Shown: in pieces, positions 35,827 to 47,923 of the stretch | Layout of the letters: every line of letters begins with the position of its first letter | Numbering within the stretch: the first letter of the stretch is position 1 | Source: Artocarpus heterophyllus | Lineage: Eukaryota; Streptophyta; Magnoliopsida; Rosales; Moraceae | DNA length: 64,000 bases | NCBI GenBank assembly: GCA_025403435.1 | Contig: CM046342.1 | Span: 16,122,519 to 16,186,518, forward strand | Direction of reading: 5' to 3' | Program-made: the position numbers and the translations under genes | The notes under the pieces: model-generated | The model's input: only the letters and a program-made list of their open reading frames with translations | What the model was told of the DNA's origin: nothing | Database searches by the model: none

Positions 35827-36176
35827 ACATGGTGGTCCCAACCCCTAGGAAGGGATTTCTATCATGTACCAGATTGGATCTCTGAAAAGATAAGGTATTT
35901 TAGTATGATTTATGGTTGCACACCCCTAGGTGGTGATTATAAATCATGGATAAAATATTGAAATGGTGGTTATACACTCATGTTAATTTTATTATTAACC
36001 TCCCCTAGGAGCTCTGTTAATAAAATTAATGGCCAAAGAAACGATTATTAGTATATGGTGAAACGATTATTAGTATATGGTGGATCATATGAGTCTTGGA
36101 TGGCATATATTAATCAGGAGGGGATCCGTGTTCCTGATTGAATTTGGCATGACTCCCCTAGGAGCTTGTTGAATTC
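35827..36176 (+). other. Leader array of four CCCCTAGG stem-loops, unit 1
   Basis: HP1 35827-35867: 7-bp stem with a G.U pair, inner TCCC/GGGA. HP2 35905-35947: perfect 9-bp stem ATGATTTAT/ATAAATCAT, inner CACC/GGTG. HP3 35983-36029: perfect 12-bp stem TTAATTTTATTA/TAATAAAATTAA, inner CTCC/GGAG. HP4 36140-36176: GAATT/AATTC, inner CTCC/GGAG. CCCCTAGG sits at each apex (35842, 35923, 36002, 36155). The outer stems differ in sequence while the apex is constant, and CACC/GGTG versus CTCC/GGAG is a compensatory pair. Retroviral dimerisation signals use palindromic loops; a similar role for CCTAGG here is a hypothesis. Confidence 0.7.
36041..36084 (+). repeat. 22-bp tandem duplication, unit 1 only
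   Basis: ACGATTATTAGTATATGGTG is repeated at a 22-bp period. It is single in unit 2, so it arose after the array formed. It accounts for the 22-nt offset change between the units. Confidence 0.9.
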
Positions 36177-36327
36177 TGAGTTGGGAATTATCGTTGTAAG
36201 GTTGTGATATTTTCAAGGTTTTGACACATAAACACATTTGTATGATTTTACATGATTGTGTTATCTTACTAAATTATTATATATGTTTGCTTATGTTTGG
36301 TATATGATTCTTTATTGTAGATTGAAA

Positions 36328-39300
36328 ATGTCTAAAAATGCTTTATCATCGATACTTGACAAAAATCAATTAACCGGTGAGAACTATAACAATTGGAAAT
36401 GGAACCTGGACATCGTCCTTTCCTTTGAGAAATTGAAATATGTTCTGACAACTCCTTGTCCTCCTGAGCCTACGGGAGACTCAAGTAATGAGCAATTCCA
36501 AGCGTACGACCGCTGGAAAGATGCTAATGATCAGGCCCGTTGCTATGTTATGGCTAGCATGAACAACATGCTGCAGGCTCAACATCAGGATTATGAGACT
36601 GCGAAGCAGATCTTGGATAATCTTGAGGACATGGTTGGAGGCCAGGCCATAACAAAGCGACAAGGGGCGCTTCGAAAACTCTTAAACTATAGACAGAGAC
36701 CGGGGACATCTGTAAAGGAGCATATGATGTTGGTCATGGGTTACCTCGCTGAGGCTCAAACCAATGGAGTCGACATCGATGTTGAAACTCAGATGACTAT
36801 GGTCTTTGAGACTCTGTCTAAGGAATTTATTCCGTTTAGAGCTACTTTTTATTTGAGCAATAGACGGGATATGACCTTAACAGAACTGATGAAACAGTTA
36901 CAGGAGTTTGAACTGCTGATCAGGGAGTCTCCTGCTGGTGGAGAGGCCAACATGGTAGTTGCTTCTGGTTCCAATTCTAACTCTGGGAATGGAAAGAAGC
37001 AACGGGCCAAGAGTGGTAAGTCTTCTATTCCTGTTGCAACCAAGAGCAAGAAGAAGAAGAAGAAGAACCCAAAGAAGCTTAAGTGCTTCTTCTGTGGTAA
37101 GATCGGGCATATAAAGAAGCATTGCAAGGACTTTCTTTCCAAGGGAGGTAGGTGTGATCTTCTATATTTAGAAACTTGTTTGGTTGAGCAATTCAGTGAC
37201 ATTTGGGTCATAGATTCCGGTGCAACTAATCATGTTTGTGTTTCTCTACAAGGATTCAAAGAAACGAGAAGTCTACTTCGTGAAGACTTAACGCTTCGGA
37301 TGGGCGATGGATCCTTGGTCTCAGCGGAAGCAGTGGGAGATGTCCATCTTTATTTTGATAATTATAGGAGTTTAATTTTGTGAAACTGTTTTTATGTTCC
37401 TAAATTTAAAAGGAATTTAATTTCTGTATCTTCTTTATTTAAAGACTCCTACGTGGTATCTTTTAATGAAAAAGTGGTGATTCGTAAAAACAAATATTTT
37501 ATCTGTTCTGGATGGATGCAAAATAATCTATATTTTATCAAACCTAAGATGGACTTATTGCTTAATGCTGAGATAACTGATAATGACTCTAAAAGACTTA
37601 AAACTTCTCACTCTAATAAGACTTATCTTTGGCATTTGCGCCTTGGCCATATTAACCTAAATAGGATTCAAAGGTTGGTAAGGGATGGACCTTTAAGTCA
37701 CTTAAAGGTGGAATCTATACCTCAATGTGAGTCTTGTTTGGAGGGTAAAATGACCAAAAGACCATACGGGTCTAAGGGCAATAGGGCCGAAGGGGTTCTA
37801 GAACTTGTGCATAGTGATGTTTGCGGACCGATGAACATCCGGGCACGAGGAGGGTATGAGTACTTCGTCACTTTCATTGACGATCACTCAAGGTATGGGT
37901 ATGTGTACCTAATGCACCACAAAAGCGAAACTTATGATAAGTTCAGGGAGTTTCAGGCTGAAGTGGAAAAGCAATTGGGTAAACCCATAAAGGCACTTCG
38001 ATCTGATCGAGGTGGGGAATACCTTTCTGAAGAGTTCTTGGGACACTTGTTAGAGAATGGGATTTTATCCCATTTGACTACGCCGGGCACTCCAGAGCGG
38101 AATGGCGTAGCGGAGAGAAGGAATAGGACTTTGTTGGACATGATTCGGTCCATGATGAGTTATTCATCATTGCCTTTATCCTTTTGGGGATATGCACTAC
38201 AAACCGCATGTTATCTTTTGAACAATGTGCCTTCAAAATCGGTCCCTAAAACTCCTCACGAGTTGTGGACAAGACAGAAGACATCCTTAAACCATATTCG
38301 CATATGGGGATGTCCAGCTCATGTCCTGTTTAAGGATCCGAATAAGTTGGAAGCACGTTCAGAAGTTTGCGTGTTTGTAGGATATCCAAAAGGGACTAAA
38401 GGGGGTTATTTTTACAACCCAAAGGAAAATAAAGTCGTGGTTTCAACTAATGCAACTTTCCTTGAGGAGAGTTACATGAACGACTTTAAACCTCGAAGCA
38501 AAGTGGTGCTTGAGGAGTTGAGGGGTGATCCGTTTACTCCGGAGGTTCCGAATAAAACCATTCCGATCAGTGTAAAAAAACCAAACAAACCTGAACAACA
38601 ACCTCAGGGGCTTCGGCGTAGTGGGAGGATCGGGCGTCAACCTGAGAGGTATATGTTCAATGGGGAGGTCTTTTTGGCTGAACCGGATGAACATGACAGG
38701 GATCCTTATACTTACACAGAAGCTATGGAGGATGTTGATTCAAGACTCTGGACAGAGGCCATGAACACAGAGATGAAGTCTATGGAGACTAATCGTGTCT
38801 GGGAGCTTGTGGATCTTGCCGAAGGGGTAAAACCCATAGGGTGTAAGTGGATCTACAAGAGGAAAAGAGGAGTGGATGGAAAGGTCGAAACCTTTAAGGC
38901 TAGACTGGTAGCTAAGGGTTATACGCAAAAGGAAGGAATCGATTATGAGGAAACCTTTTCGCCTGTAGCCATGCTTAAGTCCATCCGAATTCTCTTGTCC
39001 ATAGCTGCCGCTCTCGACAACGAGATTTGGTAGATGGATGTCAAGACGGCTTTTCTAAATGGCTATCTTGATGAGTCCATTTATATGGAACAACCAGACG
39101 GGTTCAAGGTCGCAGGTCAAGAGGGTAAGGTTTGTAAGCTGCTAAAGTCTATTTATGGACTTAAGCAGGTTTCTCGTTCTTGGAACATAAGATTTGATCA
39201 AGTGATCAAGACTTATGGGTTCTCACAAAATGTGGATGAACCATGTGTTTACAAACACATTAAGAATGAGAAGGTGATTTTTCTACTACTCTATGTAGAT

Positions 39301-40281
39301 GACATTCTGCTAATTGGCAATGACGTTGGGGCATTGTCATCGGTCAAATTATGGTTGACCAAGCAGTTTGACATGAAGGACTTAGGCGAGGCTAATTTTG
39401 TTCTCGGTATCCAGATCTTTCGGGATAGGAAGGACAAAATGATAGCTTTGTCACAGGCCGGCTACATAGATAAAATTCTCAGGAGGTTTGCAATGCAGGA
39501 TTCCAAGAAAGGTGGGCAACCATCTAGGTCTGGAATTACTCTTTCTAAGAAAGACTCTCCAAAGTCTTATGAAGAAAGAGAATACATGAAGAAGATACCT
39601 TATGCTTCGGCAGTGGGTAGTCTCATGTATGCCATGCTTTGCACTCGACCGGATATTAGCTATGCGGTCGGGATTGTGAGTCGATTTCAGGCGGATCCAG
39701 GACCGAACCATTGGGTTGCGGTAAAGCATATTTTCAAGTACCTGAGAAGGACTCGAGGGTATATGCTTGTGTATTCGGGTGAGGATTCAACTCCTCTAGG
39801 ATACACTGATTCGGATTTTCAATCCTGTCTGGATTCTAGGAAATCGACTTCGGGGTTTGTGTTTACTCTGGGTGGCGGTGCCATCAGTTGGAGAAGTGCG
39901 AAGCAAGATTGCACTTCGGATTCAACGATGGAGGCCGAGTATGTGGCGGCTAGTGATGCTTCGAAAGAAGCAGTGTGGCTCCGTAAGTTCCTTGGGGATC
40001 TTGAGGTAGTGCCTAGTATGGATAAAGCGGTATCACTATACTGTGATAACAGTGCGGCGGTAGCTAATGCTAAGGAACCAAGATTTCACAAGAAGAGTAG
40101 GCATATTGATCGGAAGTATCATGTGATAAAGGACTTCGTTGAGAGCGGGCATGTCACGGTGTGCAAGATCGCGTCAGAGGACAATTTAGCTGATCCATTT
40201 ACGAAGACACTTACTGGGAGAGTCTTCGAAAGGCATGTGGAAGCTATGGGGATGCGAAATTTGCTGTATTTACTCACTTAG
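36328..40281 (+). pseudogene. Copia gag-pol, unit 1 (two nonsense codons)
   Basis: One continuous register of about 1317 codons from MSKNALSS, broken only by TGA at 37381-37383 (within protease) and TAG at 39031-39033 (just before MDVKTAF of reverse transcriptase). Residue positions: zinc knuckle CFFCGKIGHIKKHC about 253-266, protease DSGATNH from 296, integrase D497, D560, E596 (a DD35E spacing), reverse transcriptase YVDD 989-992, then RNase H with TDSDFQSC, EAEYVAAS and YCDNSAA. It ends at TAG 40279-40281. The ATG lies 7 nt after a TTTATTGTAG that resembles a splice acceptor. No frameshift is present, so decay is light. Family membership is certain; activity is excluded by the stops unless they are suppressed. 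Confidence 0.95.
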
Positions 40282-40284
40282 TGC

Positions 40285-40295
40285 AAGTGGGAGAT
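40285..40295 (+). other. Polypurine tract before LTR 2
   Basis: AAGTGGGAGAT directly precedes the middle LTR. Confidence 0.85.
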
Positions 40296-42307
40296 TGTTA
40301 GACATGTATGTCCTAAGCAGTAAAATGTAATACATTTTTGGAGACATTTTTATCAATAAAGAATTTATTCATTTATATATACCAAATATTGTCCTCTTTA
40401 CGTTCATATTTGTGGAATGTATGATAAGCAAACAGTAGTCTGAGATTGTCAGTCTAAACCTTAAGAATTGGGCATATGATGGGATGATTATGCGGAAGAC
40501 ACAATTCTTAGGGTGATGGTCTAAAACATATGATCCGCAATCGAGGGAATAAAGTTGGGCGCTTTATTCATGAAAAGATTGTTATGTTGTCTATATCCCT
40601 TTTGGGAGATGGTTTGTCTTGACCATCGGAGTTGGACTCCATGAATAGAAACATTGGCACGTTGTCATAGGTGACGATGTGTTGGATCGGGACATAAAGT
40701 GAATTGATTTGGATTAATAATTCTGTCTCGGCAAATCGATTCACTTTAGACAATCATTTGTATTGTATCTTAATCCTGAGATGAATAATAGGCCCGTTGT
40801 CTCGACTTGTGTCTTTTGATGTACCAATGGGTGACTCCCACATCTCTATAGTGGCATGCATGCCGGTACGTTGGAGGCATGACTCTTGATAGCGTAGACT
40901 TGTTATTCATAGATATGGAATCCATAGCTCCTCTTTAGGAGTAATGATATCCTCTTATATGCGTTGTCCTGTAATTGGAAAACTGGAGCGCTCAACCATT
41001 TAGATACATAGGTGTAACCGAATGGTATACTATCTTTGGATGGTAAGTTTTCTAATGGTGAGACAATGGAACGTAAGATAAAAATAATCGGAAAGGTAAG
41101 ACAGAACTTTTCCTTAAGACGATTATGGATGATCATATGGGGATGCGATACACTATGATATGTCATGGAGACTTAGCTACACGAGCTTCGTAATTCTATA
41201 AAGTTCGAGAGTGCAGCTCCAAGCTTTTAGTGGAATAGCGTTGGAGTTGATAATTGCGAAATGTATATCTGGGATATTGGGTTTCAAAATTATCATGAGC
41301 TTGAACTTTATAGGTCTATTTTGGTCCCCTTTGCTAGCTCACAAAATCCTGTAACGACACGGCGTGCTTTTTCAATAATTGGTGACTTATGTCGGATTTA
41401 TCAGATTGGTTTAAAATTTATAAGAATCAAATAATTCATGTCTGTTTATTGGTTGAGTTGATTATGTAAGAAATTAGTTCAAGATGAACCTGTTGAATTA
41501 TTACCTTAGGGTAATTCTTGTCTGTTTATCGGTTGTTTTAATTTTGGACAATTAGAACAAGATAAACTTGTAGAAGTATTGTGAATTGATTTATTTTCTT
41601 AGGGATTATATTGATAAAGTTTGTTTTGATCAGATATCTTTTCTATTGGGATATTTGAATCAAAACTGAGACTTTATCCTTTAGAATCTCGGGTGGAAAA
41701 TAAAAGATTCGCGGAGATTTTTTCTCGGCAGTTCGGCCTGCCAAACTGGCCCGTTCGGCCTGCCTATCAGAAAGTTCGGCCTGCCGACCGACGACAGTTA
41801 AGATTACGCGTTTTCACGCGGATCTTATCAGATATTGATCCGAACTTGATTCTGTTTCGATTTTTTGAGACCTAATCTGATATGGACTGACCCTAGGACC
41901 AATAGGTATAAAAAGGGAGTGAGTCTAATGATTTACTTAGATCAATTTGAGAGATTAAGAGTGATACTCTTCTAGTGAGCATCTGAAAACTCCCTGAGAG
42001 CTTGTGTTCACAAATCACGAACACTAGCTTTGGGTTCTCTCTATTGGTTGGAAGGAGAGTCACCGGTGGAAGAGCTGTACGTGTGAGCCCACACTCACTC
42101 CGGTTGTGGATAGAGAATAGCAAAGAAGACCAGTTGGTTAAGGCTCTTCTGGAACGTTACTTCTCTACACAGGTCGCGGAGGTTCTTCGGTACACTAAGG
42201 TTAGTAAGATCTGTTTAATTTATACATATAACATGTCAAACTTGTATTTTGGAAAATACTCTGATGAAAAATTTTTAAAAATTCCGCTGCGCACTTTGTT
42301 TCCAACA
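40296..42307 (+). repeat. Copia array LTR 2 (shared, middle)
   Basis: 2012 bp, TGTTAGACATG to TTTCCAACA. It serves as 3' LTR of unit 1 and 5' LTR of unit 2. It has no flanking target duplication: left is polypurine tract, right is PBS. Palindrome cluster at 41725-41792. Confidence 0.95.
41899..41915 (+). promoter_or_regulatory. CCAAT and TATA boxes of LTR 2
   Basis: CCAAT and TATAAAAAG as in LTR 1. Confidence 0.7.
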
Positions 42308-42309
42308 AT

Positions 42310-42326
42310 TGGTATCAGAGCCGAGG
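42310..42326 (+). other. Primer binding site, unit 2
   Basis: TGGTATCAGAGCCGAGG, 2 nt after LTR 2, as in unit 1. Confidence 0.93.
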
Positions 42327-42815
42327 TTTTTACATAAATTTGCAAGTTTGTGATGATGTTATATGCATAAATTTTGTGATTTTAATCTCTCCTATGCTTG
42401 AATTGAATTTTATAGAGAGATGGCACTCAAGGTTTCTATATAATATATATGTTGTCATGGATTATGTGGTGAATGTTTATTAATTAATTATGGTTGATTA
42501 AATTGTTGTTTAATTATTTATTAATTAATTAATACCGGTTATGGTTCCTTAGAGGTTAGATTATGTATCTAGGTTTTTCATGTAATTAGATGGCGGACTA
42601 TCATCTCCGTCTAGGAATTGTTATTTAATTTTTAATTTGTAAGAATTTTGTAATTAAATAATTATTCAGAGAAGACGGAACAAGAAGTCGGATCTTAAGA
42701 TTGATAATGGCGCCTCCAGGTATTTCCTGAGTCTCTAATTTTATGTTTTGAATTGTTGAAAATAAACTTGATGAATTGCATTAAAATTGTATTTTCTAGA
42801 TTGAGGGTTTTCTGC

Positions 42816-43005
42816 TCGGTCGGCATGCCGGACCTCACAGTTTGGTAGGCCGAAGGTCACAGATCGGCAGGCCGGACGTACGGTCCGGCAGGCCGACAGT
42901 GGGGCAGAAATTTTGGTGCTCTGCCGGCAGGCTGAACCTTCATGTTTGGCAGGCCGAACCACCATGATCGGCAGACCGATCACCCAGATCGGACTGCCGA
43001 CCGAG
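42816..43005 (+). repeat. Leader palindrome cluster, unit 2
   Basis: Same layout as 35166-35352 with fewer eroded CpGs (for example CGGTCCGGCAGGCCG is intact). Confidence 0.8.
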
Positions 43006-43476
43006 AGCTGCCAGGTGTCCAGAAAATGTGCAATTTTTCCAATGCAGTTTTAATTTTATTTTTGGGACGATTCTGAGAAACATTAAATTTGGATATGACC
43101 GGAAATATGAAGTGTTCAATTCATACGGGATTGAGGACTTGAAGATGGATATTACATGAAGAAGGATACAGCTTGAGGATTCAAGGATGAAGAATCGATA
43201 AATGTCTCGATTATTCTCTTGTAATCTTAGTTTTCTATTCTCTAGGGTGGAACCATAATATTACGATTATTATTATTGTGCTTGTAGCTTTGCTTGTTTG
43301 CATTATAATATGATTTACCATGTATATTGATAACATGTCATATAGAATAGGGAGTGCTGCTCATATTAAAATTGTTCATGCATAATTTTAAAATAAAACC
43401 TTGACTTCAAAAGATTGAGTGGGAGAAGGTTTTCGAAGAGAGAACCTAAGGCCTCCATCGTTGGTTCATAGGAAGA

Positions 43477-43804
43477 ACATGGTGGTCCCAACCCCTAGGA
43501 AAGGATTTCTATCATGTACCAGATTGGAGCTCTGAAAAGATAAGGTATTTTAGTATGATTTATGGTTGCACACCCCTAGGTGGTGATTATAAATCATGGA
43601 TAAAATATTGAAATGGTGGTTATACACTCATGTTAATTTTATTATTAACCTCCCCTAGGAGCTCTGTTAATAAAATTAATGGCCAAAGAAACGATTATTA
43701 GTATATGGTGGATCATACGAGTCTTGGATGGCATATATTAATCAGGAGGGGATCCATGTTCCTGATTGAATTTGGCATGACTCCCCTAGGAGCTTGTTGA
43801 ATTC
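43477..43804 (+). other. Leader array of four CCCCTAGG stem-loops, unit 2
   Basis: All four stem-loops of unit 1 are present with the same stems and apices. The HP1 inner stem is changed by one base (AAGGA for AGGGA). Confidence 0.7.
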
Positions 43805-43955
43805 TGAGTTGGGAATTATCGTTGTAAGGTTGTGATATTTTCAAGGTTTTGACACATAAACACATTTGTATGATTTTACATGATTGTGTTATCTTACTAA
43901 ATCATTTTATATGTTTGCTTATGTTTGGTATATGATTCTTTATTGTAGATTGAAA

Positions 43956-46900
43956 ATGTCTAAAAATGCTTTATCATCGATACTTGACAAAAATCAATTA
44001 ACCGGTGAGAACTATAACGATTGGAAACGAAACCTGGACATCGTCCTTTCCTTTGAGAAATTGAAATATGTTCTGACAACTCCTTGTCCTCCTGAGCCTA
44101 CGGGAGACTCAAGTAATGAGCAATTCCAAGCGTACGACCGCTGGAAAGATGCTAATGATCAGGCCCGTTGCTATGTTATGGCTAGCATGAACAACATGCT
44201 GCAGGCTCAACATCAGGATTATGAGACTGCGAAGCAGATCTTGGATAATCTTGAGGACATGGTTGGAGGCCAGGCCATAACAAAGCGACAAGGGGCGCTT
44301 CGAAAACTCTTAAACTATAGACAGAGACCGGGGACATCTGTAAAGGAGCACATGATGTTGGTCATGGGTTACCTCGCTGAGGCTCAAACCAATGGAGTCG
44401 ACATCGATGTTGAAACTAAGATGACTATGGTCTTTGAGACTCTGTCTAAGGAATTTATTCCGTTTAGAGCTACTTTTAATTTGAGCAATAGATGGGATAT
44501 GACCTTAACAGAACTGATGAAACAGTTACAGGAGTTTGAACTGCTGATCAGGGAGTCTCCTGCTGGTGGAGAGGCCAACATGGTAGTTGCTTCTGGTTCC
44601 AATTCTAACTCTGGGAATGGAAAGAAGCAACGGGCCAAGAGTGGTAAGTCTTCTATTCCTGTTGCAACCAAGAGCAAGAAGAAGAAGAAGAAGAACCCAA
44701 AGAAGCTTAAGTGCTTCTTCTGTGGTAAGATCGGGCATATAAAGAAGCATTGCAAGGACTTTCTTTCCAAGGGAGGTAGGTGTGATCTTCTATATTTAGA
44801 AATTTGTTTGGTTGAGGAATTCAGTGACATTTGGGTCATAGATTCCGGTGCAACTAATCATGTTTGCGTTTCTCTACAGGGATTCAAAGAAACGAGAAGT
44901 CTACTTCGTGAAGACTTAACGCTTCGGATGGGCGATGGATCCTTGGTCTCAGCGGAAGCAGTGGGAGATGTCCATCTTTATTTTGATAATTATAGGAGTT
45001 TAATTTTGTGAAACTGTTTTTATGTTCCTAAATTTAAAAGGAATTTAATTTCTGTATCTTCTTTATTTAAAGACTCCTACGTGGTATCTTTTAATGAAAA
45101 AGTGGTGATTCGTAAAAACAAATCTTTTATCTGTTCTGGATGGATGCAAAATAATCTATATTTTATCAAACCTAAGATGGACTTATTGCTTAATGCTGAG
45201 ATAACTGATAATGACTCTAAAAGACTTAAAACTTCTCACTCTAATAAGACTTATCTTTGGCATTTGCGCCTTGGCCATATTAACCTAAATAGGATTCAAA
45301 GGTTGGTAAGGGATGGACCTTTAAGTCACTTAAAGGTGGAATCTATACCTCAATGTGAGTCTTGTTTGGAGGGTAAAATGACCAAAAGACCATACGGGTC
45401 TAAGGGCAATAGGGCCGAAGGGGTTCTAGAACTTGTGCATAGTGATGTTTGCGGACCGATGAACATCCGGGCACGAGGAGGGTATGAGTACTTCGTCACT
45501 TTCATTGACGATCACTCAAGGTATGGGTATGTGTACCTAATGCACCACAAAAGCGAAACTTATGATAAGTTCAGGGAGTTTCAGGCTGAAGTGGAAAAGC
45601 AATTGGGTAAACCCATAAAGGCACTTCGATCTGATCGAGGTGGGGAATACCTTTCTGAAGAGTTCTTGGGACACTTGTTAGAGAATGGGATTTTATCCCA
45701 TTTGACTACGCCGGGCACTCCAGAGCGGAATGGCGTAGCGGAGAGAAGGAATAGGACTTTGTTGGACATGATTCGGTCCATGATGAGTTATTCATCATTG
45801 CCTTTATCCTTTTGGGGATATGCACTACAAACCGCATGTTATCTTTTGAACAATGTGCCTTCAAAATCGGTCCCTAAAACTCCTCACGAGTTGTGGACAA
45901 GACAGAAGACATCCTTAAACCATATTCGCATATGGGGATGTCCAGCTCATGTCCTGTTTAAGGATCCGAATAAGTTGGAAGCACGTTCAGAAGTTTGCGT
46001 GTTTGTAGGATATCCAAAAGGGACTAAAGGGGGTTATTTTTATAACCCAAAGGAAAATAAAGTCGTGGTTTCAACTAATGCAACTTTCCTTGAAGAGAGT
46101 TACATGAACGACTTTAAACCTCGAAGCAAAGTGGTGCTTGAGGAGTTGAGGGGTGATCCGTTTACTCCGGAGGTTCCGAATAAAACCATTCCGATCAGTG
46201 TAAAAAAACCAAACAAACCTGAACAACAACCTCAGGGGCTTCGGCGTAGTAGGAGGATCGGGCGTCAACCTAAGAGGTATATGTTCAATGGGGAGGTCTT
46301 TTTGGCTGAACCGGATGAACATGACAGGGATCCTTATACTTACACAGAAGCTATGGAGGATGTTGATTCAAGACTCTGGACAGAGGCCATGAACACAGAG
46401 ATGAAGTCTATGGAGACTAATCGAGTCTGGGAGCTTGTGGATCTTGCCGAAGGGGTAAAACCCATAGGGTGTAAGTGGATCTACAAGAGGAAAAGAGGAG
46501 TGGATGGAAAGGTCGAAACCTTTAAGGCTAGACTGGTAGCTAAGGGTTATACGCAAAAGGAAGGAATCGATTATGAGGAAACCTTTTCGCCTGTAGCCAT
46601 GCTTAAGTCCATCCGAATTCTCTTGTCCATAGCTGCCGCTCTCGACTACGAGATTTGGTAGATGGATGTCAAGACGGCTTTTCTAAATGGCTATCTTGAT
46701 GAGTCCATTTATATGGAACAACCAGACGGGTTCAAGGTCGCAGGTCAAGAGGGTAAGGTTTGTAAGCTGCTAAAGTCTATTTATGGACTTAAGCAGGTTT
46801 CTCGTTCTTAGAACATAAGATTTCATCAAGTGATCAAGACTTATGGGTTCTCACAAAATGTGGACAAACCATATGTTTACAAACATATTAAGTATGGGAA

Positions 46901-47909
46901 AGTGGTTTTTTTACTACTCTATGTAGATAACATTCTGCTTGTTAGCAATGATGTTAGGGCATTGTCATCAGTCAAATTATGGTTGATTAAGTAGTTTGAC
47001 ATGAAGGACTTAGGCGAGGCTAATTTTGTTCTCGGTATCCAGATCTTTCGGGATAGGAAGGACAAAATGATAGCTTTGTCACAGGCCGGCTACATAGATA
47101 AAATTCTCAGGAGGTTTGCAATGCAGGATTCCAAGAAAGGTGGGCAACCATCTAGGTCTGGAATTACTCTTTCTAAGAAAGACTCTCCAAAGTCTTATGA
47201 AGAAAGAGAATACATGAAGAAGATACCTTATGCTTCGGCAGTGGGTAGTCTCATGTATGCCATGCTTTGCACTCGACCGGATATTAGCTATGCGGTCGGG
47301 ATTGTGAGTCGATTTCAGGCGGATCTAGGACCGAACCATTGGGTTGCGGTAAAGCATATTTTCAAGTACCTGAGAAGGACTCGAGGGTATATGCTTGTGT
47401 ATTCGGGTGAGGATTCAACTCCTCTAGGATACACTGATTCAGATTTTCAATCCTGTCTGGATTCTAGGAAATCGACTTCGGGGTTTGTGTTTACTCTGGG
47501 TGGCGGTGCCATCAGTTGGAGAAGTGCGAAGCAAGATTGCACTTCGGATTCAACGATGGAGGCCGAGTATGTGGCGGCTAGTGATGCTTCGAAAGAAGCA
47601 GTGTGGCTCCGTAAGTTCCTTGGGGATCTTGAGGTAGTTCCTAGTATGGATAAAGCGGTATCACTGTACTGTGATAACAGTGCGGCGGTAGCTAATGCTA
47701 AGGAACCAAGATTTCACAAGAAGAGTAAGCATATTGATCGGAAGTATCATGTGATAAAGGACTTCGTTGAGAGCGGGCATGTCACGGTGTGCAAGATCGC
47801 GTCAGAGGACAATTTAGCTGATCCATTTACGAAGACACTTACTGGGAGAGTCTTCGAAAGGCATGCGGAAGCTATGGGGATGCGAAATTTGCTGTATTTA
47901 CTCACTTAG
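43956..47909 (+). pseudogene. Copia gag-pol, unit 2 (four nonsense codons, altered RT)
   Basis: Same register and domain order as unit 1. It shares the stops at 45009-45011 and 46659-46661 and has two more at 46809-46811 and 46992-46994. The last two fall in a patch (about 46810-46994) that differs from unit 1 at roughly 21 positions while the flanks are nearly identical. Within it the reverse transcriptase motif YVDD has become YVDN (46920-46931), losing a metal-binding aspartate. Zinc knuckle, protease, integrase and RNase H motifs remain as in unit 1. It ends at TAG 47907-47909. Confidence 0.95.
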
Positions 47910-47912
47910 TGC

Positions 47913-47923
47913 AAGTGGGAGAT
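47913..47923 (+). other. Polypurine tract before LTR 3
   Basis: AAGTGGGAGAT directly precedes LTR 3. Confidence 0.85.

Noticed and set aside
37381..37383. Programmed stop readthrough separating Gag from Pol
   Set aside because: The TGA falls inside the protease domain, is a CGA-to-TGA change absent from the minus-strand copy, and is accompanied by other nonsense codons; simple decay explains it.
40296..42307. Two separate Copia insertions next to each other
   Set aside because: The middle LTR has no target duplication and is shared by both bodies; AGTTT flanks only the whole array.
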